From: Ptiloglossa arizonensis | Taxonomy: Eukaryota > Arthropoda > Insecta > Hymenoptera > Colletidae | Direction of reading: 5' to 3' | Length of the DNA stretch: 64,000 nt | Assembly: GCF_051014685.1 (NCBI RefSeq) | Contig: NC_135058.1 | Location: 5,432,811-5,496,810 of the forward strand | Shown here: piece after piece, positions 1 to 10,339 of the stretch | Layout of the letters: each line of letters begins with the position of its first letter | How positions within the stretch are numbered: position 1 is the stretch's first letter | Notes under the pieces: model-generated | What the model saw: only the letters and a program-made list of their open reading frames with translations | Told to the model about the DNA's origin: nothing | The model's database searches: none | Translations under genes and position numbers: made by a program

Positions 1-155
1 TACCTGATGCGTCATCCACGACTCGGTGCTTTTAAAAAGCCGTGGGGGCGAAGCTGTTTCAGCTTGACAACACTTTCCGGCCTCCCGGCTCCTGTACAAG
101 TTCAACCGCATGTTCGGTAACAATTAGTAGTCCTCAAAGATAAAGGCGGTCATCT
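1..155. other. GC-richer unique sequence, no assigned gene
   Basis: The first 155 bases are slightly GC-rich and non-repetitive. The plus frame starting at base 1 stays open for 39 codons to a TAA at 118-120, and a minus frame is also open for about 20 codons. Neither product is recognised. It could be a fragment of an exon of the gene that ends at 2088, but I see no convincing splice donor. Confidence 0.3.
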
Positions 156-189
156 CCCTCCATCCACCTACCGTTAGGTGGATGGAGGG
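156..189. repeat. Perfect inverted repeat, 15-bp stem with 4-nt loop
   Basis: Bases 156-170 pair without mismatch to 175-189 around the loop CCGT, giving a stem rich in CC/GG and TCCA/TGGA. The loop is too tight and the stem too short for a microRNA precursor. It is more likely a DNA palindrome. It lies about 70 bases before a tandem array whose units also carry hairpins. Confidence 0.9.
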
Positions 190-256
190 GACGAATAGGG
201 GCACGAGGAGCGCTTCCTTTGCTCGTCGTCGACGTTAACCCTTGCCGTGCCACGCC

Positions 257-642
257 TGGGTGTTTTTGGACCCAGAGAGACTTTCGTCGATCGATCGTAT
301 CGTTAGAATTTTACTTAGAAACGAATACGATCGAATGTCAGTGGACACCTTTGTGGTACCAATGGGTCTTTTCGGGCCTAGATAGACCTTCATCGATCAA
401 TCGTACCGTTGATAGAACCCTACTCGGAAAGGAATACGATAAAATTTCAGTAGACACTTTTGTGGTACCAATGGGTCTTTTCGGACCCAGAGAGACCTTC
501 ATCGATCGATCGTACCGTTGATAGAACTTTACTTAGAAACGAATACGATCAAATGTCGGTAGACACCTTTGTGGTGTCACGTATGGGTCTTTTCGGACCC
601 AGAGAAGCTTTGTACCAATTGTACCGTTGATAAAACCCTCCT
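257..642. repeat. Tandem array, ~109-bp unit, about 3.5 copies
   Basis: The anchor GGACCCAGAGAGA and its variants recur at about 271, 377, 486 and 598, with spacings of 106, 109 and 112 bases. Each unit carries TCGATCGATCGTA, a GAATACGAT block and GGTACCAATGGGTCTTTTCG. The core GGGTC-TTTTC-GGACCC can form a short hairpin once per unit. A plus-strand open frame over part of the array is a by-product of the repeat. Confidence 0.92.
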
Positions 643-903
643 AGAGCGAAGCCCTGTTTTAAGTGTCTCGAATGTTTGAACGCGAGAAACCGCATCCTCG
701 TAGTCGCTTTCGTTTATTGTTTCAGCTGGTGCAAAATTTACGAGGGTGATAACCGTACGGTACGAATACAAGAAAATATACATATACATTGTACGTAAAC
801 ATTGTACGCGGGCAGGCATTTGTCATTACGAAACACTGTTCGGATAATAGAATAATAGAATGTTCGAATACATATCAGAGTATTCGGATAATAGGGGCTC
901 TAC
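643..903. other. Unique AT-rich spacer between two arrays
   Basis: No repeat or gene is supported here. There is an acceptor-like TTTATTGTTTCAG ending at 724, followed by two short open frames, but without protein support I do not call an exon. Confidence 0.4.
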
Positions 904-1485
904 TGAGTTTTCGTTCGAAACATTTCTACGAGTTACGTAAAGTATACCTTGGGTCCGTCTAGACCCACGCGTTCCATTGAGTTTTCGTTCGAGATATTTG
1001 TACAAGCGAGGAACAGTATACCTTGGGTCCGTCTAGACCCACACGTTCCACCGAAATTTTATTCGGGACATTTGTACAAGCGAATTAAAGTATACCTCGG
1101 GTCCTTTTGGACCCACGCGCTCCATTGAATTTTCGTTCGAGACATTTGTACGAGGTAAAGTATACCTTGGGTCCGTCTGGACCCACGCGCTCCACCGAAT
1201 TTTCATTCGAGACATTTGTACGAGGTAAAGTAAACCTTGGGTCCTTTTGGATCCACACGTTCCACCGAGTTTTCGTTCAAGACATTTGTACAAGCGAATT
1301 AAAGTATACCTCGGGTCCGTTTGGACCCACGCGCTCCACCAAGTTTACGTTCGAGACATTTGTACGAGGTAAAGTAAACCTTGGGTCCTTTTGGATCCAC
1401 ACGTTCCACCGAATTTTCGTTCAAGACATTTGTACAAGCGAGTTGAAGTATACCTCGGGTCCGTTCGGACCCACGCGCGGTCTCT
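904..1485. repeat. Tandem array, 70/74-bp units, 8 copies
   Basis: The core GGGTCC recurs at 951, 1025, 1099, 1169, 1239, 1313, 1383 and 1457, so spacings are 74, 74, 70, 70, 74, 70 and 74. The units differ by a 4-base indel in the segment before the GTATACC block (ACAAGCGAATTAAAG versus ACGAGGTAAAG). Each copy has a hairpin core such as GGGTCCTTTTGGACCC. Overlapping open frames on both strands come from the repeat and are not taken as genes. Confidence 0.95.
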
Positions 1486-1998
1486 CCCGTGGTAGTTGAA
1501 ACTGCTGGTATTGGACGGGTTGAACACGGCCGCCGCGCGGTGGGTTAAGAAAAGACGAGCGGAGTGGTGCGCCCGCGCACGTTGCGGATTAATAATAAAA
1601 ACGGGAAATATCGACGGGAAAGGTGTACGCGTGGCCCGTGGCAACCTCGCGGGAAAAACTCCAACGCGGTAAGCGAGGAACGGGGCGAAAGAGGGCTCGG
1701 GGAATGGAACTTCACGGGAACGCAATGAGCGTTCTTGTAACGCAGTTGGATGGCTCGCAAAGTGACGCTTTGAAACTGGTGCTTCAAAGACGAATGCGCG
1801 CGGCCGAGGCTTCTTCCGTCGTCGTCGTCGTCGTCGTGACGGCCATGGTCTGTCTTTTTAATTGCTCGACGAGTGTTCGAGTTTCGTAAAGAAACTCGGG
1901 CAAAGGGCTCGCCCGATGCTTTATTATCGCGTCCGTAATTATAATTATACGTATCGGGGAGTAACGATTTTCTCCCCCTATTTCTTTCCTGATTCCAG
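1486..1998 (+). other. Presumed intron preceding the terminal exon; contains a CGT microsatellite
   Basis: GC-rich sequence with a (CGT)n tract at about 1817-1837. It ends in a long pyrimidine run (1970-1990) and GATTCCAG, a strong 3' splice site at 1997-1998. Assignment as an intron depends on the exon call that follows. Several overlapping open frames on both strands look like chance. Confidence 0.4.
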
Positions 1999-2088
1999 AT
2001 AGGACAATTAACCGGCAATGGAAATCTGGATCAAGTGGAGAGATTGTCCGAATTCTCTAACTCGAACGATTACGAAGTTCCCCGATAG
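1999..2088 (+). CDS. Candidate 3' terminal coding exon, unidentified protein
   Basis: This segment directly follows an excellent acceptor (pyrimidine-rich tract from about 1970, then CCAG). In the first phase it is open for 29 codons to TAG at 2086-2088. The peptide begins IGQLTGNGNLDQ and ends SNDYEVPR. It is rich in D, E, N, Q and G, unlike the R/S/F-rich chance frames elsewhere in the window, and many codons have RNY form. The product looks like a hydrophilic cytoplasmic tail, but I do not recognise the family. Upstream exons would lie before the window or across the arrays at 257-1485 and are not identified. AATAAA signals follow at 2181 and 2291. The alternative is a chance open frame next to a chance acceptor, since 29 codons alone is not significant. 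Confidence 0.42.
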   Translation: MGQLTGNGNLDQVERLSEFSNSNDYEVPR

Positions 2089-2810
2089 TGAACGACGCGT
2101 TTAATTGGAGAATAATAATCCAAGTGTACGTATAGTGTACTAGGTTGTTCGGTCAATTTTGTCGTCTTTTCCATTGTAAAAATAAAATACTGACACCTCA
2201 ATTTTGAGCAACTGTAAATATACGAAAGAGTCAACAGATCTACACGAAACTTCGCACATATTCGTCGAACGGTAGTACCATCTTTCGAAAAATAAAACGA
2301 CGAACCTAATAGCTCCATTTCTCATCGAACGACAGAACTTATCGAGCAACCTATTGTAACGTTACCTAAGGTTTTTCTCCGATTCGTAGAACGTCTTTTA
2401 CGTCGCAAGGGTTTCGAATATACGCGAACGAAGTACTCGTAGCAGCGTGTACGAGCGTTAAGCCGCGTCTGCGTTGAAACAATATTTTGTCGCCTCTTGT
2501 TCCGTCGCTGCATGTTCCAAAACGTTTCCAACGTACGGCGACTTATAGAAACATTCTCTCCGAAGCGACGTAACTCGAGGAACACATTTCGAGTTTCGTT
2601 TCGACGTCGCGGCTACATTTGTCGCCGACAGTCGTGCAAGCTCGAGTGGGTTTGTTCGGCGAGTCGAAACAGACCGGAAACGAGCGAAGAAAACTCGCTC
2701 TTTGCGTTTACGATAATTGTTTGCGAAAAAAAGAAAGAAAAATAGAAGAAACGAAAAGTACAGGTTCGATCGAATCCAGAGCGTTGGAAATTCGAAGATG
2801 TACGAATTAA
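2089..2810 (+). other. Possible 3' UTR then intergenic DNA, with polyadenylation signals
   Basis: After the candidate stop the sequence turns AT-rich. AATAAA occurs at 2181-2186 and 2291-2296, either of which could end the transcript. From about 2380 to 2700 the sequence is CGA/TCG-rich and unremarkable. No other gene is supported. Confidence 0.3.
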
Positions 2811-3028
2811 GTACGCGTTGATTCTAGACCACGGGTCAATTTTGACCCACAAATCAACAACCGCAATCATTGACCGGTTTCCGTGCTGTTCACAATCCCA
2901 GAAATAAACAAATAAAGACTGTACGAATCTAATGACGTAAAACTTCATTCGAAACCCACATATTTGAACGAGAATGAATTAAATTCAGACGTTGGGTCAG
3001 AATATACCCGAGGCTCGTCGTTGGAGGG
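2811..3028. mobile_element. Probable TTAA-flanked miniature element (piggyBac-like MITE), degraded left end
   Basis: The segment is flanked by TTAA at 2807-2810 and 3029-3032. The right end, read inward, is CCCTCCAACGACGAGCCTCG and continues with GGGT and TGACCC. The left end has lost the CCC but keeps GACCAC followed by GGGTCAATTTTGACCC at 2833-2848. TTAA targets and CCC-starting ends are known hallmarks of the piggyBac superfamily. At 218 bp with no open frame it could only be non-autonomous. The left boundary is inferred. Confidence 0.4.
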
Positions 3029-3032
3029 TTAA

Positions 3033-4934
3033 TCCCTTCGCCTGGAATATCGTGTGAGATTCGTGGTAAGGAAATCGGGCCAAAAACTACGGATACTTTG
3101 TCCACATTCGTAAAAATATATTCTCTTGAAAATATTGGAACGAAACTTTTATATAATGTCTTCGAGAAGAAAATTTAGCGTTCATGGGGACAGGGAGGGT
3201 CGTGACCAACCTTGCTGTTGATCACGCGTTATCGAAATTTAAATCGTAGAGCAAGGGGTCGAGATACGATGGAGGACATCTCGAGAGTGTACTCCGTGTT
3301 CTCGATATTTTTGCGTATATATACGTGTACACGTAAAAAATACTTTTAATCGCGTTGACGTCAACGACGACCATGCGTTTCTGAGCCGCGTAACGAACCG
3401 TCCACAACGAAGGAACATTTGTTTCTGTTGCTTCACGTTACCGCGTGTTTCCTAGTTTTCTTTGATCTTTACCGATTCGAGTGGAAACAGATAACAAGCG
3501 GCGACTTTCTCAGGAAACACGGAACATCGACGAAATGTGTTCCCCGATGTTGCTCCGGTGTAGACGCGGCTTAAGAGGTGCGGCTGAAACGCTTTTACCG
3601 AAAGCTACTTCAAAAGGACTCGTTCGCGCGGGACGGTACAATTTGGACGCGTAAATTAAGTTTAAACGAGACTTCGTTCCTTTATGAATAATACACGGCG
3701 AATTCGGATAAAAATCTCGACGATAAATCAAAATTAAAAGCTCGACCTCCGTGTAGCTGCGCTCTCTTTGAATAATGTAATAGCTCATACGAATGATAAA
3801 TCGGTCTGGTGAAAATTATGTTCCAGGTTTGGTCTCTTCGTTGAGTCCTCGAGAAACGCATCGAGCGTCGCGAAACGTTTTCTTCTTTTTTTTTCGTTTT
3901 CGTAGTTGATACTTTTTTAATTAGTCTCATCGACCGATTTAACATTCGTTCCAACCGTTACTTGCGGAGAACACCGAGATTTGTCGCGGAATGTTCGCGA
4001 AGAGTGTCTAATCTTTCGTTTCGATACTCGTACTCGATTACAGAACGCAGTCACGTTAACGTATCGATACATTCGATCGTCCAAACTGTACAGCGTTACC
4101 TTTCCAGGTCTTTGATCTCGTTTGGACCATATATGTACATGTAATTAATGCCCCTACCATTGAAAACAAAGTTTATCGGCCCCGGGTAAAATATGCGGAA
4201 TTTATCATCGCTCGTGCACATTTAGAAATTAGCATTTAACGTAACTCCTTTACATCTATTACCATATCGTCTTGTTTGTACGATTCGTATCACGGATCAC
4301 CGTCGTGTATCGTTTACGAACGAAAAAATGTATTTACAACTTCCGTGTTGTAAAATCAATTACCGGGCGAGTGTCAAGACCCGGGAACAACGTAATCTTT
4401 ATTTTTCCTGTTCTTTTTTTTTAAAGTTTGCACACGAAACGATTGGAAAAACAACACGCCTCGATGGACAGGTAACGAGACAAGTTACCTCCTCGCTTCG
4501 TACGATGTTCGTCGTCTGCTCGAAAAATCCGCGCGGTGTAAAATTAAATAACGCGGCGGAATCGGTTGTTATTAAAATCGCAATTAATCGTCGTTCTAAA
4601 ACGTGTCGATGAATGGCGCGTTACTTCCCGTCCCGGGGAATCAAATTACGTCGCCACTCTCCGGTAATTTCGTTTCATCTCGGTCAAATCGGAAATACCG
4701 ATGTATATCCATCGCTGATAAAACAGAATGAAATTACGCCGTAATGGACTCACGGCCAATTGATTCAACAGAGACGCGATTTTCAGATTTACCTTCGGTT
4801 TCTGAAATCCATATTGAAATTGTGCCGAGTATCGTTCGTGGAGGGGTGAAGGGGGTCCGCGATGGAAGATGCGATGGGAAGCAATTCTCGAAAGAACTGG
4901 AGCAGAGAAGTCGGACAGAGGGCTAGAGAAATAT
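3033..4934. other. Unique non-coding DNA, nothing assigned
   Basis: Moderately AT-rich sequence with only short, overlapping chance frames. The first bases after the TTAA at 3029-3032 (TCCCTTCGCCTGG) resemble the end of another TTAA element (compare 57402) but have no partner. An acceptor-like CTTTCCAG at about 4106 is followed by 43 open codons that I could not recognise. Purine-rich bases from about 4860 lead into the GATA/GAGT array. Confidence 0.5.
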
Positions 4935-5328
4935 ACGAGAGAGAGAGAGAACTGACCGACTGAGTGAGTGAGTGAGAGAAATAGAGATAGATGAATAGAT
5001 AGATATATAGATAGATAGATAGAGATAGAGATAGAGGGAGAGAAACTGACTGAGTGGAAGAGTGAGTGAATGAGTGAAAGAGTGAGTGAGTAAGTGAATA
5101 AGTGAGTGAATGAGTGAATGAGTGAACGAGTGAGTGAGTAAGTGAGTGAGTGAGTGAGTGAGTGAGTGAGTGAGTGAGTGAGTGAGTGAGAAAGATAGAG
5201 ATAGATAGATAGATAGATAGATAGAGATAGAGACAGAGGGAGAGAAACTGACTGAGTGGAAGAGTGAGTGAATGAATGAATGAGTAAGTGAGTAAGTGAG
5301 TGAGTGAGTGAGTGAGTGAGAAAGATAG

Positions 5329-5360
<32 letters not shown>

Positions 5361-5690
5361 GATAGAGATAGAGATAGAGGGAGAGAAACTGACTGAGTGG
5401 AAGAGTGAGTGAATGAGTGAAAGAGTGAAAGAGTGAGTGAGTAAGTGAATAAGTGAGTGAATGAGTGAACGAGTGAGTGAGTGAGTGAGTGAGTGAGTGA
5501 GTGAGAAAGATAGAGATAGATAGATAGACAGAGATAGAGACAGAGGGAGAGAAACTGACTGAGTGGAAGAGTGAGTGAATGAATGAATGAGTAAATGAGT
5601 AAGTGAGTGAGTGAGAAAGATAGAGATAGATAGATAGATATATAGATAGATAGAGATAGAGGTAGAGAGAGAAAGAGAGAGAGAAGAGTG
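4935..5690. repeat. GATA/GAGT tetranucleotide higher-order array
   Basis: A purine-only plus strand alternates (GATA)n and (TGAG)n runs. A conserved joint, AAACTGACTGAGTGGAAGAG, recurs at about 5043, 5246, 5386 and 5554, so the array is built of at least four composite blocks rather than one simple microsatellite. GATA-rich repeats are known in animals as Bkm-type satellites. The 500-codon minus frame across it reads LSLTHSLTHS-like text purely because 4-bp periodicity without stops is open, and it is not a gene. Confidence 0.95.
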
Positions 5691-6224
5691 GGAGAACCGG
5701 ATAATGGACTTGACGCTATTACAGAATGTTTTCGACGATTCGTGGACGAATCCATTTTAAACCAATTTCGGTAACTAATTAATGGGGCCAAGTTGTAGCC
5801 ATCGCTTGTAATAACAACGGTCGCACCGTGTATGTGTACTTCCCCCGGGGGAACGATCGAACGCGGATCCATTGATCGTCGTGAAAACTCGTCGGCCGGA
5901 AACCAGATGCGAGAACACCAATTTGTATTATGCATCGTGTCACAACGAGCGATCCGAACGCCGGTGCGGGCCGCTATCGCGATACGAAGCCGTGTCTGTT
6001 TGCAAACGCAGAATTTGAAACGCGGAATTCTAACGAATGGAAATTCTCGTCCGCTCCGGCCGTTCATTGATACCGTACCGAAGTCCCTGGAAAATATTTT
6101 CCACCTCCCAGACGACGTTTCGTGGAAACCGATTCCCCGAAAACACATCCACCGTACAAATATAACGCGAAATATTTTACCTTCGAGTTCCCGACACTTT
6201 CAACGGTTACGGTTCCACTCGAGC

Positions 6225-6227
<3 letters not shown>
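5691..6227. other. Unique GC-balanced non-coding block, possible regulatory DNA
   Basis: A non-repetitive block lies between two microsatellites. It includes a homeodomain-type TAACTAATTAATGG near 5771-5784 and a long CpG-rich segment. The overlapping open frames on the two strands read as chance. Regulatory function is a guess from motif content only. Confidence 0.2.

Positions 6228-6287
<60 letters not shown>
6228..6287. repeat. (AT)n microsatellite, about 30 units
   Basis: An uninterrupted alternation of A and T over about 60 bases, bounded by GAGCGAG and TTTATCG. The length is likely to be polymorphic. Confidence 0.99.
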
Positions 6288-6291
<4 letters not shown>

Positions 6292-9190
6292 CGAAATACG
6301 ATCGACCGGATGTGCGAACACCGTCGCGAAGTGCATTTGTATAAATTTATTAACGAGAGATCCGCGTTTTAAAGCAGGAAAAAGAAAAAACGAGAGCTTG
6401 CACGTTCCATCAATGCGTACTGTTCCAATTTGGAGCCGAACGAGAGAAAAAGTACACACTCGAATTCGACTTTGATCCCATCGTCCGCTTTGTTTCGGAA
6501 TCTGCCGTTCCGTATTAAAACGATCGACGAAATATCCATCGTGTCGCGCATTCAGTTAGGTTCGAGCTTTTCCACGATGCGGAATAAATCCCGACCGATG
6601 GCACTTTTTAGATATTGAATCGCGAAAAAGGAAAAAAGAGGAAGAAAAATAAAAAAAAAAAAAAAAACATTACGAAATCGGTTATTTTGTACGCGACGGT
6701 TTAATCGCATTTCATTTGAAATTTTCACGTACCTCGGAACTTGAAATTGCTGGATATTTAATAATTTCGAATTGCGTCCGTTCGATGATTATATCGTGTT
6801 TGTAGATTCGCAGTGCTGTACACGGCTCCGATATTTTGAAACGGATAATTTCATTTCGTTGGTCGCGTCACAGAGACAGAGGCATAGTTTTTGTTTCGTT
6901 TCTATATAGAACTACGAATTAGATTGCTCTCTACAACCTGTCGAATTTCGATAATTTACTCCACTGATCTCCAAAGAGAACGAACGAAATTTATATATAC
7001 ATACGTGTGCGTGTAAATATCTATACATATTTTTTCAATCGCAACCAACAGCTTTCGCATTTTTCTCGATCGGGTCCGAGTTCTATTTTAAAACGCGGAG
7101 CTCGTACTTCGATCAATTATTCGTACAATAAAAGCATTTCATCGTGTCAAATATAGAGACCGATCCGCGCTCCAACGGTTTCGTATCGATTCAAGTTACG
7201 CGAAATAGAAAGAATCCGAGCGACCCGTATAAACGTGACGATGCACGCGAAATCAATGACCCGTAGTTTTGTAAAAATTCGCAAAATGGATGCACCGCAC
7301 TCTTTTTCGGGAAAAAATCGCGCGACGCGTGCAACAGGGGAGAGAGAGAGAGAGAGAGAGACAGATAAAAAAAAAAAAAGAAACTATCGTACAATACTCG
7401 CCGCGTGCTCGATCCATTCGGTTTGGCTTTTGTCGATAATGTACACGGAGCGTTCCAGAAACACGACGAATGTGTCAAAAAATGTCATATCCGCGGCGCG
7501 CGATGTAAAAATTCAGATTTCACCCGGTGGACAAAAAAAAAAAAAAGAGAGAGAGAGAGAGAGAGACGAGAAGAAAAAAAAAGAAACATTCCCGACAGCG
7601 ATGTTTCAGCGTTTTGAAACAGACGACGAGATCGCGGCAGAAATATTCACTTACCTATTCGTCGCGTGTACGCGTATTGACAGCGAGTTCTCTTTTTTTC
7701 TTTTTTTTCGTTACCTTCGATCGTTTCGGTTAAACGATGGATTTAGAACGGTGACACCGTTCGGAATATTTTCCGCGGAATCCTTCCAGCTTGGAACATC
7801 GCCGCGATCCACTTGATTAGGATCAAGGTTGCAAAAATCTAGCGGGACGCTTATCAATGCAGATGGGTTAAGTGTACTCGTTACGGTTCGAGTGTTAAAG
7901 TACTCGTTAAGCGTACGTAACGAACAGTCGCGCTTCATTATACCTTTTCCACCTGCATTCATGAAAAGTGACGGGATTACGATGTTCGTGGTAATGAGAG
8001 GAGAATGGGAGGAAATTTCCGAGAATACGAATTCACGTGTAACGACGCTTCGTTACCGCCACTGTCACCGGCTTATTCGGAGTGACGTCTCATTTTGACA
8101 TCTCTGCGAATCGTGACGTGGTGCCGCGTCCTTCGATTACTGGATATTTTCGGGATCGTTTGACAACGTAACGCGAACGAGTTAATCTTATCGTCGTGTC
8201 TAACGAGGGATATTCGACCGACTGGAAAAATTAAACAAAATTCGAAATCTTCGAGAAACGCTTTACGATGATATTTTTTATTTGCATCGAGACGGTCCTA
8301 GGATCGAAAACGTTCTCTTAAAAAAAAATCGTAAGTTCTACGAAAATTCTATTATCCAATGTCTACGAATCTGTAAAAGATATCGAAAATTGAAAAATGT
8401 TTAAAATAAACACGATTTACCGTGGAAATTCTCGTTCGCGATATCGTAAAATATCGAGAACCGAAGAATTTCGAATAATGTGCATTTCATCGTACACGTA
8501 CCGTGTAACGTCGTAACGCAACCTTGGTTTTGCAATAGTTCAAGAACGCTGACTCGATCATTCTCGCGGACTAATCTTTGGTGCTTCGACCACGTCGTTT
8601 TTTTCTCGAGTATCGGATCGTTGCGAGCCAAAGGTCAAGACACACGGAAGGATGAACCGCGAATGCTTTTTTCCACGTATTTAATAAAAGAGCGATCGCG
8701 CTCCGCTCGCCCGCGTTACGGACGAAATGCAATAAACGAGAGTGAAAATGACATTGCAAAAATATTCGGGGCGATCGATGGTATTATGTAGCAGCCGTGT
8801 AACCTATTTCGAGGTTGCGTTAGACGCCTCGTATTCGGCACGTGTATCGAACGGTGTTAAAATTAAGATAACGGTTACTTTAATCATCGAAATATGTGTG
8901 CTCGTGACTACGGGTAATTAGTTCATTACGGTAAGTTCTCTCAGCCGGATTGTAAACTGTGTTCGGATCCAGTCGTGTAAAGGATCACCCTATTTAGTAG
9001 AGCAGACGTAGGCGTAACCTGCCTAGAACCAAAGATCGTATTTCACCGTCTTTCTATTTCACGGGAAAAAAAGTAAGGAAAAAAAAATAACAAAAAACAT
9101 TGGAGGTCTATAGTCGGATCGACTGTAAGTCGATACGGAGAGTTTTTTTTCCGAATTCATTCAACATCTGTTCAAAGTCACTTTCAAAAC
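6288..9190. other. Unique AT-rich non-coding DNA with A-runs and two GA microsatellites
   Basis: Contains an A-run near 6648-6667, (GA)n at about 7340-7361 and (GA)n at about 7547-7566. A 193-codon open frame (about 7235-7816) runs through both GA tracts and the adjacent A-runs, giving RERERE and KKKK text. I treat it as an artefact. Nothing else is supported. Confidence 0.5.
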
Positions 9191-9194
9191 ACTC

Positions 9195-9360
9195 GTGCAT
9201 CGTTAATGCTCTGGTAAGCTAATTATGGCGCGGAGCATCGTGAATCCATTAAGATGGCCGTACGTTAAGCAAATATGCGTGAAATAAACCCTTGTCGAAT
9301 ATCGGGGAGAGGATATATTTTTCCAAGCACATGTCGCGACATCTAGAACGCTTTTAACTT
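9195..9360. promoter_or_regulatory. Possible enhancer-like non-coding block
   Basis: Within about 80 bases lie a TAATTA homeodomain core (9220-9225), ATGGC (9254-9258, the complement of the GCCAT Pho/YY1 core) and a POU-octamer-like GCAAATATGC (9269-9278). The block is non-repetitive and less AT-skewed than its surroundings. Motif clustering by eye is weak evidence. Conservation across species would decide it. Confidence 0.18.
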
Positions 9361-10339
9361 TCTCCTCTCGTGAAACAACCATAGATCCTTATCCCATGTA
9401 TCGATAACGTACCCAAGAGTCAACGATTCATTTCTTTTCTACGAGTCAAAAGTCGTTCTAAAGTCGTTCACTACGCTTCTAAAGTCAAATTAGCTGTGAA
9501 TCGGAAAACGAAAATGAATAAGAAATTACTACCTACGGATTACAATATATTTACGATAAACGTGCTTCGAGTTAAAATTCGAGAAAAATCGAATCACGAA
9601 TATACAGAATCGATAAAGCGTTGATTGTAAAATATATTTTCACGCGAGAAGATTCAACTACACGAAACACAGGTCTGCGTAAATGAATCTACAGAAGATC
9701 CATAGAACAAAGTTCAAACGTTACGAATTGAAATTGAATAATTCTAAATACGAACGAATAATTCTAAATACGAACCGTGACGTATTAACGACAAAGATAA
9801 GCGAATCGAAGAGGTAATCGAATGTACGTGTCCGGGAAATGAACAAATAACGAAGCGTTGAACGACGCGAGGGATTTTTCCGGTCGCGTGAAAACTATTT
9901 TCAATTATCGACGAACGTTTCTCGGAAACTGTTTATAAAACAGAGATTGCAGAAACTGCAACGTTACCGCGATAAAGTTCTCCGTGAGCAACAACGCCGC
10001 GACAACTCCCCAGGCAACGAAAACTGATTCATACACGAGCGAATTCACCGCGTGTCGTTTCGGTCTGGGTTGCGAAGGTTATGGTTTTTTATGGTCACGT
10101 TCGTGTAGCGAATCTACGAAGAAGAAACACGTCTTTAAAATTCTAGGTCAGAGTCGGGCTCGCACGGAGCGAGTTACACTCGAACGCCCGGAGTGTTAAA
10201 ACGTCGATGGAGAAGGAACGAGGCTATGTAGGCGACACTATTTCGCTCGGTGAGTTCGGATATCGTTTTTCATTGCATCTCGGACGAGGTGATGTTGCCA
10301 TCGTCCACTGACATACAACACTCGAGACGCACGCCCCGG
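9361..10339. other. Unique non-coding DNA
   Basis: No gene is supported. A local duplication of CGAATAATTCTAAATACGAA occurs near 9736-9776. A short ATG frame at about 10207-10249 (MEKERGY...) runs into GTGAGT, a donor-like site, but is too short to call. Confidence 0.4.

Noticed and set aside
725..843. Acceptor TTTATTGTTTCAG followed by ~39 open codons
   Set aside because: Composition is AT-rich Y/K/I/R text typical of chance, and it lies between two tandem arrays.
4646..6148. 500-codon minus-strand open frame
   Set aside because: Most of it is the GATA/GAGT array, which has no stop in this frame. The product is LSLTHS-type low-complexity text and the flanks are unrecognised.
7235..7816. 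193-codon plus-strand open frame
   Set aside because: It begins at GTG and runs through two GA microsatellites and A-runs (RERERE, KKKK), with no recognised domain.
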